This document shows positions 55,840 to 64,000 of a stretch of 64,000 nt of DNA, piece by piece. The notes beneath the pieces are model-generated. The model did not search any database and was not told where the DNA came from. It saw only the letters and a list, made by a program, of their open reading frames with translations. Within the stretch, counting starts at the first letter, position 1, and each line of letters opens with the position of its first letter. The DNA is from Planctomycetota bacterium (GTDB taxonomy: Bacteria > Planctomycetota > JAJSAM01 > JAJVHW01), in NCBI GenBank assembly GCA_021414065.1, contig JAIOPE010000098.1:1-64000 (forward strand). Reading direction: 5' to 3'. A program made the translations under genes and the position numbers.

Positions 55840-56020
55840 GAGGCGCCACGCGTATCCCCAGGATCGCAGCCGCGTCGGTGCCCCACCGGGCGGATGCCTG
55901 GCGTGGGATTCGGCGTGGGGTTCGGCGGCGGATGTCGGGTGCCACTCGCAACCCCGCGCTCGTGGTATGACTGCGACGAGGTAGGGACGAGGCAGCGACG
56001 AGTTGCGATGGTGCAGCGGG

Positions 56021-57025
56021 CTACGGGAGCGGCAGTTTTGGGAGCCCGAGGCGCTTGCGGCGGATGCGCAGCGCGAGCAGGCGCCGAAGGACGCCGCGGG
56101 GCGCGCGTTCGAGTTCGTCCCACGACGTCACGCGGAAGTACTTCGCGAAGTAGACGTGCTCGAGCGCACGCACGGGAACCGGCGTAGCCACGGCGCCGCC
56201 GCGGTGAGCCCACACGTGCGAAGCCCACGCCTCGGAAACGAGGTGCCGCCCGCCGTGGAGGCGCACGTCCACCCAGAGCTGCGTCGCGAGCGCCTTCGCC
56301 GAGGCGAAGGCCCACCAGGGCCACGGGAAGAGGCGCCAGATCGTGAACTGGAGGTGCGCGTAGCCCTCGGAGACCTGGCGGCGCCACTCGTCGTCCGTCT
56401 TCTCCACGTGGTGGTGGAACGAGACGTCGGGGAAGTGCAGCACGGCCCAGCCCGCCGCGTAGAGGCGCACGGTGAGATCGAACTCCTCGCCGAAGCCGGT
56501 GAACGCGTCGGGGTATCCGCCGGCCTGGGCGAATGCGCGGCGTCGCATGAGGCACGCGCCGCCTGCGAAGCTCGCGTGGTAGCAGGCGTAGGGCAACCGA
56601 CCAAGCGTGCGGCGCCAGCCGGTGGGCTCGTCGGTGACAGCGTTGAGCAGGCCCATGCTGACGACGCCGACACGCGGATCGCGCTCGGCCGCAGCGACGC
56701 ACTTCGACACGATGTCGGTCGCGCGGAGCTCGCCGTCGTCGTCGAGGAAGAGAACGAGTTCGCCCGCCGCGGCCTCCACGATCCGGTTGCGGCCGCGCGT
56801 GCAGCCGATGTTCTCCGGCAGTTCGATGAGACGCACCTGCGGGAACTCCGCCCGAACGATCGACGCGGTCTCAGCGCACCCGTTGGCGAGCACGACGACT
56901 TCGAGTGGCGCGTACTCCTGTGCCAGGACGGAACGAAGGCACGCCCGGAGCCGCGCTGGGCGGTTGCGGGAGAGGATCAGCGCGGAGACGAGGGGACGGT
57001 CCACCGCCAAAGAGTGGATACGCAC
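56021..57025 (-). CDS. family 2 glycosyltransferase
   Basis: From GTG 57025 the 334-residue protein has a GT-A fold start (RPLVSALILSRNRPARLRAC), the Mg/nucleotide-sugar motif LFLDDDGEL near 97, ENIGCTRGRNRIV near 76, and GFGEEFDLTVRLY near 180, which carries the catalytic base. It lacks membrane segments. GTG 57004 would be an alternative start. It lies 14 bp after the flippase stop and before the GT39-like gene, so the three probably build one glycan. Confidence 0.88.
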   Translation of the reverse strand: MRIHSLAVDRPLVSALILSRNRPARLRACLRSVLAQEYAPLEVVVLANGCAETASIVRAEFPQVRLIELPENIGCTRGRNRIVEAAAGELVLFLDDDGELRATDIVSKCVAAAERDPRVGVVSMGLLNAVTDEPTGWRRTLGRLPYACYHASFAGGACLMRRRAFAQAGGYPDAFTGFGEEFDLTVRLYAAGWAVLHFPDVSFHHHVEKTDDEWRRQVSEGYAHLQFTIWRLFPWPWWAFASAKALATQLWVDVRLHGGRHLVSEAWASHVWAHRGGAVATPVPVRALEHVYFAKYFRVTSWDELERAPRGVLRRLLALRIRRKRLGLPKLPLP

Positions 57026-57038
57026 CGCAGGGCGATTC

Positions 57039-58298
57039 TCAACTTTGCCGCGCGAACGCGAGCAGCAGGGCCGACCGCACGACGAGCCCCGCACTCAGCG
57101 CGAGCGCTGCGCCGGTCGCACCGTGGACGGCCCCGCCGCCGGGAACGAGCAGCGCCGCCAGGAACACCGTGACGACGAGCGCGAGCACCGAAACAAGCGC
57201 CGCCTTCCCGAGGCGGTCGCGAACGAGGAGCACGTAGCCCGTGTGGGCCGTCGCGCCCTGGGCGAGCACCCCGGGGAGCAGGATGAGCAGCGGCACCACC
57301 GCGCCCGCGTACTTCCCCGTGCCGATCGCCGGCAGCAGCCATGCGGCGAGGCCGCCATAGATCGCGCAGACGACGACGCCGGCCGCGGCGATCTCGACGA
57401 TGAACCGCTTGCGGTCGCCCTCGACGTGGGCCTTCTCGCCGGCGGGGCCGTGCATCCCGGGGAAGAGCGCCTGCGCAAGGAGCTCCGGCGCGATGACGAG
57501 CGGAAGCGCGAACGTCTTCGCCGTGGCGAGGTGCCCGAGCGCGTCGCCTCCGACGAGTTCCTGAGCGATGCGCAGGAGGATGAGCGGGCGGAGCGACTCG
57601 AGCAGCGAGATCGCCATCTGCGGGGCTCCGATGCGGAGGAGTTCACGGAACGGGACCGCCGCGGAGCGGTCCGCGAGCGCCGGGTCCCGCAGGAACGACG
57701 TCCACGCGAAACCCCAAGCGGCGCAGGATCCGGCGAGCATCCCGATGAGGAGTCCGTCGATCCGCGATCGTTGCAGGAGCAGCGCTCCGGCGAGTCCGCA
57801 GACGAGCACCGCGACGCGTTCGAAACCCTCGACCGCCGCCTTGCGATGGAGGCGCCCCTCAGCGTGGAGCGCAGCGGTGCTCACCCAGATCGCGCAGAGC
57901 GGGACGGCGCGGAAGCCGTAGGTCCAGAGGAGGCCGGTGTTCTCGTGGCCCACGAGCAGATCGCCGAAGGGCACGGGGAACGGCGCGACGAAGGCGAGCG
58001 CGAGGGCCGCGACGATCGCCGCGACCGACGCCGTGCGCAGGATCGCGCCGCGCGCCGCGGGCCGCGCCGGCGCGAGCCGCATCACGGCCGCGGGCATCCC
58101 CATGAGCGCGACGACCGTGATCCACTGGAGTGCCTCGGAGAGCACGCCGAGGCGCCCCATCGCGGCGGGGTCGCCCTTGAACACCCACGCGACGAGCGCA
58201 GCGTTCAGCGCGAAGCCGGAGCCGAGGACCACCGCCTGCCCCGCGAAGAGCGGGAGCGCCGTGCGCAGCGCGCGGGGCAGGACGGCGGGTGTCGTCAC
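57039..58298 (-). CDS. polysaccharide flippase-like (MATE/Wzx) membrane protein
   Basis: The 419-residue product starts at GTG 58298, which overlaps the gltX stop (GTGA). It has about 12-14 hydrophobic helices of the MOP superfamily: N-terminal LFAGQAVVLGSGFALNAALV, a charged cytosolic loop, then EKAHVEGDRKRFIVEIAA between helices, as in Wzx/MurJ-type flippases. It would move a lipid-linked saccharide across the membrane for the neighbouring glycosyltransferases. Upstream frame to 58502 lies in gltX and was rejected. Confidence 0.83.
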   Translation of the reverse strand: MTTPAVLPRALRTALPLFAGQAVVLGSGFALNAALVAWVFKGDPAAMGRLGVLSEALQWITVVALMGMPAAVMRLAPARPAARGAILRTASVAAIVAALALAFVAPFPVPFGDLLVGHENTGLLWTYGFRAVPLCAIWVSTAALHAEGRLHRKAAVEGFERVAVLVCGLAGALLLQRSRIDGLLIGMLAGSCAAWGFAWTSFLRDPALADRSAAVPFRELLRIGAPQMAISLLESLRPLILLRIAQELVGGDALGHLATAKTFALPLVIAPELLAQALFPGMHGPAGEKAHVEGDRKRFIVEIAAAGVVVCAIYGGLAAWLLPAIGTGKYAGAVVPLLILLPGVLAQGATAHTGYVLLVRDRLGKAALVSVLALVVTVFLAALLVPGGGAVHGATGAALALSAGLVVRSALLLAFARQS

Positions 58299-59710
58299 AC
58301 GACGCCGCGGAGCCGCGCGAGCGTGACGTCGCGCCCCCAGACCTCCATGCAGTCGAAGAGCGGCGGCGAGACCGTGCCGCCCGTGAGGGCGACGCGGGCG
58401 GGCTGGCCGACCTGCTTCATGTCGAGTCCCCGCTCGGCGAGGAACGCAGTCGCGGCCCTCTCGAGATCGGGCGAGAGCCACGGCTCGACGGGCGCGAGAC
58501 AATCCGCGAGCTCAGCGACGAGCGCACGGTTCGCCGGGGTGAGGAACTTGGTCGCGGACTTCTCGTCGAACTTCACAGTGGTCCCGCGGTCGAAGAACAT
58601 CGTGAGGCCGTTCACGGCCTCGACGAGCGTGCGCGCGCGCTCCTGAACGAGCACGACCGCCCGCGGCAGCCACGCGGCCGAAGAGTCGAGGCCCTTCGCG
58701 TCGAGGAACGGCTTGCAGCGATCGAGCAGCGCGACCGGTGCCATCTGGCGGATACGAAGTCCGTTCTGCCAGTCGAGCTTCTTCATGTCGAAGATGCCCG
58801 CGCTCTTGCCGCACTCCTTCAGGTCGAAGAGCCGCTGCAACTCCTCGACCTCGAAGACCTCCTGGTCGCCGTGGCTCCAGCCGAGGCGCGCGAGGAACGA
58901 GAGCATCGTCTCGGGCAGGTAGCCGAGTTCTTTGAACTGCATGATCGACGCTGCGCCGTGGCGCTTGCTCAGCTTCTTGCCGTCCATGCCGTGGATCATC
59001 GGAAGGTGGGCGAACTTCGGGCGCGGCACGCCGAACAGGTCGTACAGGTGGATCTGCTTCGGCGTGTTCGCAAGGTGGTCGCCGCCGCGAATCACGTGCG
59101 TCACGCGCATGTCGATGTCGTCCACGACGACGCAGAAGTTGTAGACCGGCGAGCCGTTGCCGCGCGCGAGGACGAAGTCGTCGAGCTCGCGATTGTCGGT
59201 GACGACCTCGCCCAGGATCAGGTCGTCCACCACGACCTCGCCGTCGGCCGGGAGCTTCGCGCGGTACACGAAGGGCGCGTCAGGCGACGGGCCCTCGGTG
59301 CGCCCGCGGCAGGTGCGCTCGTAGCGGAACGACTTCTTCTCACGCTCGAAGGCGGCGCGCCGCTCGTCGAGCGTCTCCTTCGAGCACCAGCAACGGTACG
59401 CGCCGCCCGAGGCGACGAGCTCGGCGAGCTTCGCGCGGTAGAGCTCGGTGCGGTCGCTCTGGAAGAACGGGCCCTCGTCGGCGTGCATTCCGAGCCAGGC
59501 CATACCGTCGAGGATCGCGCGGGTGCTCTGCTCTGTGGACCTGGCTTCGTCGGTGTCCTCGACCCGCAGGATGAACACGCCGCCTTGGCGTCTCGCGAAG
59601 AGCCAGTTGTAGAGCGCCGTGCGGACGCCTCCGACGTGGAGGTCGCCCGTGGGGCTCGGCGCGAATCGGACTCGGATCGGCGAGGCGCCGTCGGAAGCGG
59701 GTGCGGTCAT
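58295..59710 (-). CDS. gltX: glutamate--tRNA ligase
   Basis: The 471-residue class I synthetase has the HIGH-type motif in PSPTGDLHVGGVRTALYNW near residue 20 (HVGG), a zinc-type GAYRCWCSKE region near 105, and the KMSKS-type GKKLSKRHG near 245. The C-terminal helical anticodon-binding domain is complete. It charges tRNA-Glu, and perhaps tRNA-Gln if an amidotransferase is present. ATG 59710 has no strong binding site. Its stop overlaps the flippase start. Confidence 0.96.
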   Translation of the reverse strand: MTAPASDGASPIRVRFAPSPTGDLHVGGVRTALYNWLFARRQGGVFILRVEDTDEARSTEQSTRAILDGMAWLGMHADEGPFFQSDRTELYRAKLAELVASGGAYRCWCSKETLDERRAAFEREKKSFRYERTCRGRTEGPSPDAPFVYRAKLPADGEVVVDDLILGEVVTDNRELDDFVLARGNGSPVYNFCVVVDDIDMRVTHVIRGGDHLANTPKQIHLYDLFGVPRPKFAHLPMIHGMDGKKLSKRHGAASIMQFKELGYLPETMLSFLARLGWSHGDQEVFEVEELQRLFDLKECGKSAGIFDMKKLDWQNGLRIRQMAPVALLDRCKPFLDAKGLDSSAAWLPRAVVLVQERARTLVEAVNGLTMFFDRGTTVKFDEKSATKFLTPANRALVAELADCLAPVEPWLSPDLERAATAFLAERGLDMKQVGQPARVALTGGTVSPPLFDCMEVWGRDVTLARLRGVV

Positions 59711-59798
59711 CCGAGCGAGGATGCCGCAAGACCAAGAGGGTGTCGCGATATCAACCGGGGCCCGGTCACGCGGCTTTAGGTCGCCGCGGGGGTCTCTG

Positions 59799-60317
59799 TC
59801 AGCGGCCGAAGTCGCCCTCGAGCGTCATCAGGTGCCAGTTGTTGTCGGGGTACAGCACCAGGTTCGCCTTGAACTTCTGAATGCCGCCCTTGCCGTCGGC
59901 GGGTTGCCCCTGGAACGTGACCTCGGCCTTGCGGACCTTCTCGTGGATGAGAACGGTGCCGCTCGCGAGCGCTGCGTCGATCGACGCCATGTCGCGGAGC
60001 GTGGTGCCGCTCGTGACGGCCTTGGCCTGGTTGAAGCACGACTTGCCGTACTCCTCGCGCTCCGCGGGCGTGAGCTTGTCGAAGTTCTTCGCGGTGGACG
60101 TCATGTTCGCGCCCATGAACTCGCGAGCTGCGAGGTGGCCTGAGACGGCGGCGTAGTCGTCCTTCGCCGACGCCACGAGAATGGCGGAGAGAACCTTCCG
60201 CACGTCGGTCTGCGAGAGCGCGGAGCCGCTACCCGACGAACCGCTCCCGCCTCCGCCGCACGCAGCCACCAGGAACAGGAGTCCTGCGCAGAGCGCGATG
60301 ATCGAAGCTCGGACCAT
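59799..60317 (-). CDS. putative lipoprotein
   Basis: The 172-residue product starts at ATG 60317 behind AGAGGTG. The signal ends in the lipobox LVAAC (Cys20) followed by GGGGSGSSGSGS, a flexible tether. The mature domain is helical then beta (TFQGQPADGKGG, LYPDNNWHLMTLEGDFGR), a pattern seen in DUF4878-like or NTF2-like lipoproteins; the family is not certain. It is 43 bp downstream of the nuclease gene on its other side. Confidence 0.75.
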   Translation of the reverse strand: MVRASIIALCAGLLFLVAACGGGGSGSSGSGSALSQTDVRKVLSAILVASAKDDYAAVSGHLAAREFMGANMTSTAKNFDKLTPAEREEYGKSCFNQAKAVTSGTTLRDMASIDAALASGTVLIHEKVRKAEVTFQGQPADGKGGIQKFKANLVLYPDNNWHLMTLEGDFGR

Positions 60318-60360
60318 GGTTCACCTCTCTTCTGGGGCACAGTCTACACGAACCGCACGT

Positions 60361-61266
60361 TCAGAACGGGACGTCCTCCACCGGCGTCGAAGAGCCCGCG
60401 CCGACGGTCGCCGCGTGGGCCTCGCCCTCGGGGCAGATCGGCCGATAGTCGCACCAGCCGCAGAGCGGGTTCGGGGTCGGCGCGAACGTGCGGTCGGCCA
60501 GGATGCGGTCGCAGTACGCGACGATCTCCGCCTCCTTCTCCTTGATCTGTTCGTCGGTCGGCTCGAAGAACAGGTCGAGGTCGTCGTTCAGGTAGACGTA
60601 GGTGCAGCGCGCGACCTTGCCGCGGAACTTGCGCGTGACGAGCAGCGCGTACGCCGCGAGTTGCAGGTCGTCCTGGCCCAGCGGCCGCACCGAGCGCCGC
60701 GTGGCGTCGTCGGCGGCGGGCGCCTTCACGGGCTCGCCGCCCTTCCAGTCCACGCGCGGCGGCTTGCCCGTCTTGTAGTCGAGGACCTCGAGCGAACCGT
60801 CCGCGCGGCGGTCGATGCGATCGATCTTCCCGCCGAGCGTGATGTGCTCGGTCAGCCAGATCTCGTGGAACTGCTCGGCTGTGAGCGGTTGCGCGGCGAG
60901 GTCGGCCGTCTGCACGTACCGCCAGAGCATGTCGAGGCCCTTCTTGCCCCAGGCGGCCTCGGTCGCCTTGTCGCCGCCGAATGCCTGCTCGCGGGCCTCT
61001 TTCTGCTTCCAGCCGTTGCGTGAGAAGAACGCCCGGCCCGCCCACGCATCGCGAAAGAGCTCGTGCAGCTTCTCGACCGTGCGTTCCGGCGGCCGCACGC
61101 GGGTGACGTCGAAGAAGACCTGCAGCGCATCGTGCGCGGCGTTGCCGAGAAGCATGTGCGGCGAGGCCTTCGAGTACTTCGCGCGGATCTCACGGTCCTT
61201 GCCGAAGAAGTACTTCCGCGGGCAGTGGAGATACGTCTGGATCTGCGTCGGGTAGAAGGTCGCCAC
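60361..61266 (-). CDS. PD-(D/E)xK nuclease, Cas4/AddB-like, with iron-sulfur cysteines
   Basis: The 301-residue protein has the Cas4/RecB-nuclease plan: an N-terminal Cys in YLHCPRKYFFGK, His in LLGNAAHDALQ, catalytic Asp in LGGKIDRIDRR, the E-x-D-Y-K core LEVLDYKTGKP, QLAAYALL, and three C-terminal cysteines in PLCGWCDYRPICPEG. The four cysteines form an Fe-S cluster in known relatives. There is no helicase and no CRISPR in the window, so it is an orphan, perhaps a repair nuclease. One of the 237-bp elements lies 31 bp upstream of its start. Confidence 0.85.
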   Translation of the reverse strand: MATFYPTQIQTYLHCPRKYFFGKDREIRAKYSKASPHMLLGNAAHDALQVFFDVTRVRPPERTVEKLHELFRDAWAGRAFFSRNGWKQKEAREQAFGGDKATEAAWGKKGLDMLWRYVQTADLAAQPLTAEQFHEIWLTEHITLGGKIDRIDRRADGSLEVLDYKTGKPPRVDWKGGEPVKAPAADDATRRSVRPLGQDDLQLAAYALLVTRKFRGKVARCTYVYLNDDLDLFFEPTDEQIKEKEAEIVAYCDRILADRTFAPTPNPLCGWCDYRPICPEGEAHAATVGAGSSTPVEDVPF

Positions 61267-61297
61267 GCGGCCATGCTACTCCGGCCCGGACGCGGTT

Positions 61298-61534
61298 AAC
61301 CCGGACCATTCACGAACGCGCGCGGCGCATCGGCTGGACCCGTTGCGGCGCATGGCGCGAGCGCCGGAGCGCGGCCCGCCCGCGCGACGACACGGGTCCG
61401 GCCGACCAGGGGGCCCGAGGGCAAGGCGGAGGCGAGCCCATCAGCTCCACGGAGCGAGCTATGGGCTCGACTCCAACGCAGCCCTGGGGTCTCCTGGGCG
61501 GATCGGACGCGGGCGTTCATGAATGGTCCGGGTT
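61298..61534 (+). repeat. 237-bp inverted-repeat element, copy A
   Basis: The left arm from 61298 reads AACCCGGACCATTCACGAAC and the right arm, on the minus strand from 61534, AACCCGGACCATTCATGAAC; 25 of 27 positions match. Inside, GAGCCCAT pairs with ATGGGCTC and, nested in it, AGCTC with GAGCT. The block TCCAACGCAGC is shared with the other copies. The last base of the element is the final A of the TGA stop of the 84-residue gene. Confidence 0.85.
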
Positions 61535-61788
61535 CATGGAACCGATTCGTACGCGGCGTCGAAGCGCTTGGCCGTCTTCGCGATGAAGCGCACGATCAGG
61601 GCGGCCGCGCCGAGCACGACGATGAGCATGAAGTAGATCGACATGTTCATGCCGAGGCCCTGGTTGCCGACCTTGTCGAGGTCGTTCTCCCCCACCGACG
61701 CCTTGCAGTTCGGACAGGCGAACGCCTCGGTCGCGGCAAGCGACAGCGAAGTGGCGGCGACGAGGGCGGTCAGGGCGGTGCGACGCAT
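61534..61788 (-). CDS. small membrane protein with an N-terminal CxxC
   Basis: The 84-residue product has a signal peptide (RRTALTALVAATSLSLAATE), then FACPNCKASVGENDLDKVGN with a C-x2-C pair, and one membrane helix (MSIYFMLIVVLGAAALIV) with a short cytoplasmic tail. Its position next to the SCO/DUF420 genes suggests a role in respiratory-complex assembly, for example metal or thiol handling, but that is inferred from context. Its stop codon is completed by the inverted-repeat element; a second element starts 29 bp upstream of its start. Confidence 0.75.
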   Translation of the reverse strand: MRRTALTALVAATSLSLAATEAFACPNCKASVGENDLDKVGNQGLGMNMSIYFMLIVVLGAAALIVRFIAKTAKRFDAAYESVP

Positions 61789-61816
61789 GGGCCGAAAGCC
61801 TACGCCGGTCAGAGTC

Positions 61817-62052
61817 AGCCCGGAAAATTCACGCGGGCTCGCGTGAGAACGGCGTGCATCGCAGGAAACACGGGCGTTGCACGCCGATTCGAAGCGCTAT
61901 CGAGCCACTAAAGACCGTCCTGGGCGAGATCCGCGGAGTCGGCCGCAAGGCGGGACCCGCAGCGTCGGCTTCGTCAAGCCACGCAAGGGTCCCAACGCAG
62001 CGGACGGCCCGCGGGCTCGCCCAGGCGCGAGCTCTCGTGGATTTTCCGGGCT
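61817..62052 (+). repeat. 236-bp inverted-repeat element, copy B
   Basis: The left arm from 61817 reads AGCCCGGAAAATTCACG and the right arm, on the minus strand from 62052, AGCCCGGAAAATCCACG; 24 of 27 positions match and two mismatches would be G-U pairs in RNA. Inside, CGGCGTGCA pairs with TGCACGCCG. Its inner sequence aligns with copy C (6653-6888, reversed). Its right end supplies the last two bases of the TAG stop of the DUF420 gene. Confidence 0.85.
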
Positions 62053-62479
62053 AGGGCCGCAAGGGATAGAGCATGAGGTAGACCACGACTCCAGTGAACG
62101 ACACGTAGAGCCAGATGGGGAGCGTCCACTGCGCGAGCCGCCTATGCTGCGGCAGCCGGCCCGTCAGCGCGAGACGGAGCGCCCACGGCACGAGCACCGC
62201 CGTGACGACCGCTAGGAGCGTGTGGGTGCCGAGTATCCACAGGTAGAGCGTCCGCAGCGCGCCGTACTCCGGGTACTTCGTCGACCCGGTGAGCGCGTGG
62301 AACACCAGGTAGCTCAGCAGGAACGCCGACGACGTTCCGACGGCTGTGAGCATCGCGCGCTTGTGGCCCGCGACGTCGCCGCGGCGGATGCGGCGCCAGC
62401 CGACGACGAGGAGCACGGTCGATGACGCATTCAGGCAGGCGTTCATCGCGGGCCACCAGAGGACGTCGTCGGACGTCAC
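62051..62479 (-). CDS. DUF420-family membrane protein
   Basis: The 142-residue product starts at GTG 62479, overlapping the SCO stop. It has four membrane helices (NASSTVLLVVGW, AFLLSYLVFHAL, LLAVVTAVLVPWAL, FTGVVVYLMLY) and conserved His in GHKRAM, FHAL and GTHTLL, as in DUF420 proteins that accompany haem-copper oxidase genes (CtaM-like). An assembly role for cytochrome oxidase is likely from that known context. An inverted-repeat element begins in its stop codon. Confidence 0.87.
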   Translation of the reverse strand: MTSDDVLWWPAMNACLNASSTVLLVVGWRRIRRGDVAGHKRAMLTAVGTSSAFLLSYLVFHALTGSTKYPEYGALRTLYLWILGTHTLLAVVTAVLVPWALRLALTGRLPQHRRLAQWTLPIWLYVSFTGVVVYLMLYPLRP

Positions 62480-63177
62480 TTCTGCACGCGCTCCGTGCGG
62501 AGCTTCGCAACGTCGGCGAGAAGCACCGGCATCCAGTTCTCGTGCTCGAGCGGCGAGTATCGCCCGCGCACGTTGCCGTCGGGGTCGATCAGCATGAACA
62601 GGTTGCTGTGGAGGATCAGGTCGTCGGCCACGGGCACCTTCACGCTGTCCTTCATCAGCTTGCGCACGTTCGCGTCGCTGAGGAGCAGATAGAGCCAGCG
62701 CGAGCGGTCGGCGTGGAACGCGTCGGCCCAGCCGCGGAGGAGTTCCGGCGTGTCGCGCGCCGGGTCCACGGAGACGGAGACGAACCGCACGTCGTCGGCG
62801 CCCTTCGTCGCATCCTGGAGTTGCGCCATCGCCTTCTGGAGCCGCGGGCAAGTGCCCGCGCAGCTCGAGAAGACGAAGTCCACGACGAGGAAGCGCCCGG
62901 TCAACTCCCCTGTGCGCAGCTCGATCCCGGAGCGCTCCACGGCGGGCAGGTCGGGCCAGTGGCCGATCGCAGCGGAGAACAGGCCGGAGGTCGGCGCGGG
63001 CGGCGGGCCCGTCTCGTCGGTGAGGTCGGCGTCGGGCGCGGTCGGGTCCGGCGCCGGGCTCGCCTGCCGCACGAACAGCGCCGCGCCGACCACGCCGGTG
63101 ACCACGGCCACGACGACGGCCCACACGAGCGCGCGCGTGATGTCGAACCCGGCTGGCCGCTGCGCTGGTTCCGACAC
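62476..63177 (-). CDS. SCO1/SenC-type copper chaperone
   Basis: The 233-residue protein has one N-terminal membrane anchor (ALVWAVVVAVVTGVVGAAL), a Pro/Asp linker and a thioredoxin-like SCO domain. The copper ligands are present: C-x3-C in SSCAGTCPRL near 105 and His in LILHSNLFML near 195. SCO proteins load or reduce the CuA site of cytochrome oxidase. It overlaps the DUF420 gene (GTGA) and follows the ABC permease by one base. Confidence 0.93.
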   Translation of the reverse strand: MSEPAQRPAGFDITRALVWAVVVAVVTGVVGAALFVRQASPAPDPTAPDADLTDETGPPPAPTSGLFSAAIGHWPDLPAVERSGIELRTGELTGRFLVVDFVFSSCAGTCPRLQKAMAQLQDATKGADDVRFVSVSVDPARDTPELLRGWADAFHADRSRWLYLLLSDANVRKLMKDSVKVPVADDLILHSNLFMLIDPDGNVRGRYSPLEHENWMPVLLADVAKLRTERVQK

Positions 63178-63178
63178 G

Positions 63179-63964
63179 TCAGTCCTTCCTTCCGGGGCGC
63201 CCCACGATGAACTGCGCGATGACGAACATCAGCCCCGCGAACCCGGCCGAGACGGCGAGCGCCGTGACGGGGTCCGGAAGTCCTGCGCGTTCCGCCTCGC
63301 CGGTTCCGAGCGCGTGGTGCAACAAGGCCACGCCGTAGGAAAGCGGGTTCGCCCGCATGACGACAACCAACCAGCCGGCGGCGCCGGTGAACGGAAAGAA
63401 CGCGCCCGAGAGCAGCCACATCGGCATGAGGAAGAGCATCATCACCGCGTGGAACCCCTGGACCGACTCCATGGGCCACGCGATGGCGATGCCGAGCGCG
63501 GTGAGCGACGCCGCCATGAGCACGAGCACTCCCGCCGCGGCGAGCACGGACCCCACCGAGAGCGAGATCCCGGCGATCGGCGCGAGTGCGAGGAACAGCA
63601 ACCCCTGGAACACGGCGATCGCCACGCCGCCGCCGATCTTCCCGAGGACGATTCCGCTGCGCGTCACAGGCGCGGCGAGGACCGATTGGAGGAACCCTGC
63701 GTTGCGATCCTCGATGATCGAGAACGTCGAGAAGATCGCGGTGAAGAGCACCACGAGCGCCACGGTGCCCGGGAACATGTACTTCAGGTAGTCGCCTTCA
63801 CCGCCTCCCACCTGGAACCCGCGGTGGAACCCCGCGCCGAAGAGCGCCCAGAAGAGCGCCGGTTGAAGCAGCGCTCCGACGACGCGGTTGCGCTGCCGGA
63901 GGAACCGAACGACCTCGCGTTGCGCAAGCGACCACGCCGGGAGCAGCGTCCGCGTCATGGTCAC
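63179..63964 (-). CDS. ABC-2 type transporter permease
   Basis: The 261-residue protein has six hydrophobic helices of the ABC-2 family with YMFPGTVALVVLFTAIF and the FFPFTGAAGWL region before the last helix pair. The GTG at 63964 is preferred to the ATG at 63958 because it overlaps the stop of the upstream ATPase gene (GTGA). ABC-2 permeases beside SCO and DUF420 are a known oxidase-biogenesis or NosY-like arrangement. The exported substrate is unknown. Confidence 0.9.
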   Translation of the reverse strand: MTMTRTLLPAWSLAQREVVRFLRQRNRVVGALLQPALFWALFGAGFHRGFQVGGGEGDYLKYMFPGTVALVVLFTAIFSTFSIIEDRNAGFLQSVLAAPVTRSGIVLGKIGGGVAIAVFQGLLFLALAPIAGISLSVGSVLAAAGVLVLMAASLTALGIAIAWPMESVQGFHAVMMLFLMPMWLLSGAFFPFTGAAGWLVVVMRANPLSYGVALLHHALGTGEAERAGLPDPVTALAVSAGFAGLMFVIAQFIVGRPGRKD

Positions 63965-64000
63965 TCCAGCCTCCGGCCGGTGGCCTTCAGGAAGACGTCT
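63961..64000 (-). CDS. ABC transporter ATP-binding protein, 3' end only
   Basis: The last 12 residues, DVFLKATGRRLE, followed by TGA (63963-63961) are the typical C-terminus of an ABC-2 ATPase (DVFLxLTGR). The gene continues beyond the window. Its GTGA overlap with the permease shows the two are translated together. Confidence 0.75.
   Translation of the reverse strand, partial: DVFLKATGRRLE

Noticed and set aside
60361-61266. CRISPR-associated function for the Cas4-like nuclease
   Set aside because: No regularly spaced repeats and no other cas gene in the window.

Overview
The window is 64 kb of very GC-rich (about 70 percent by eye), gene-dense bacterial DNA. The gene mix points to a member of the Planctomycetota. 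This includes an ECF sigma / subtilase / CHAT-protease operon, an FHA-kinase, a gingipain-like C25 protease, a remnant PEP-CTERM-type sorting tail, a degenerate J-protein paired with an Hsp70, an XPB-type helicase with its helicase-C-3 partner, and an ABC/SCO/DUF420 cytochrome-oxidase biogenesis cluster. This is an inference from family content; no rRNA is present to confirm it, and a myxobacterium-like lineage is the main alternative.

Layout. 1-10.4 kb is a mixed accessory region: a secreted repeat protein, an Hsp70 and J-domain/TPR pair, then a gene graveyard (a 236-bp inverted-repeat element, a frameshifted PEP-CTERM tail, an M48 peptidase C-terminus), a RelE/RHH toxin-antitoxin pair and a truncated REP-associated transposase. 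10.4-20.7 kb is mostly housekeeping and envelope stress: ClpB, a K+ channel, a PfkB sugar kinase, a K+/H+ antiporter, an HtrA protease, a WD40 protein and a glycine-rich RRM protein. 21.3-27.1 kb holds a tightly overlapping four-gene operon of S8 subtilase, ECF sigma, putative zinc-finger anti-sigma and TPR-CHAT protease. This is the most system-like locus in the window.

27.2-39.3 kb carries CorA, an SDR, a RimK-like ATP-grasp / GNAT operon, a C25 protease, GpmA, a NhaR-like LysR regulator and a short HPF-type protein. 39.5-53.7 kb has a secreted protein with about a dozen GGDD/GND repeats, a GNAT frame lacking a start codon, rsgA behind an unusual leader, an SDR, the XPB helicase pair, an FHA-kinase, an ADP-ribosylglycohydrolase and a broken AbiE toxin-antitoxin locus. 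A tRNA-Glu(CTC) follows. 54.2-59.7 kb is a glycan block (GT39-like, GT2, flippase) that overlaps gltX. 59.8-64 kb contains a lipoprotein, an orphan Cas4/AddB-like nuclease and the ABC-SCO-DUF420 operon.

The strongest unexplained structure is a family of three intergenic elements of 236-237 bp (6653-6888, 61298-61534, 61817-62052). Each has about 27-bp terminal inverted repeats whose two arms change together between copies, and each has internal hairpins, so a folded RNA or DNA element is likely. Two of the copies end exactly inside the stop codon of the neighbouring gene. No CRISPR array, complete insertion sequence, prophage, rRNA or replication origin was recognised.
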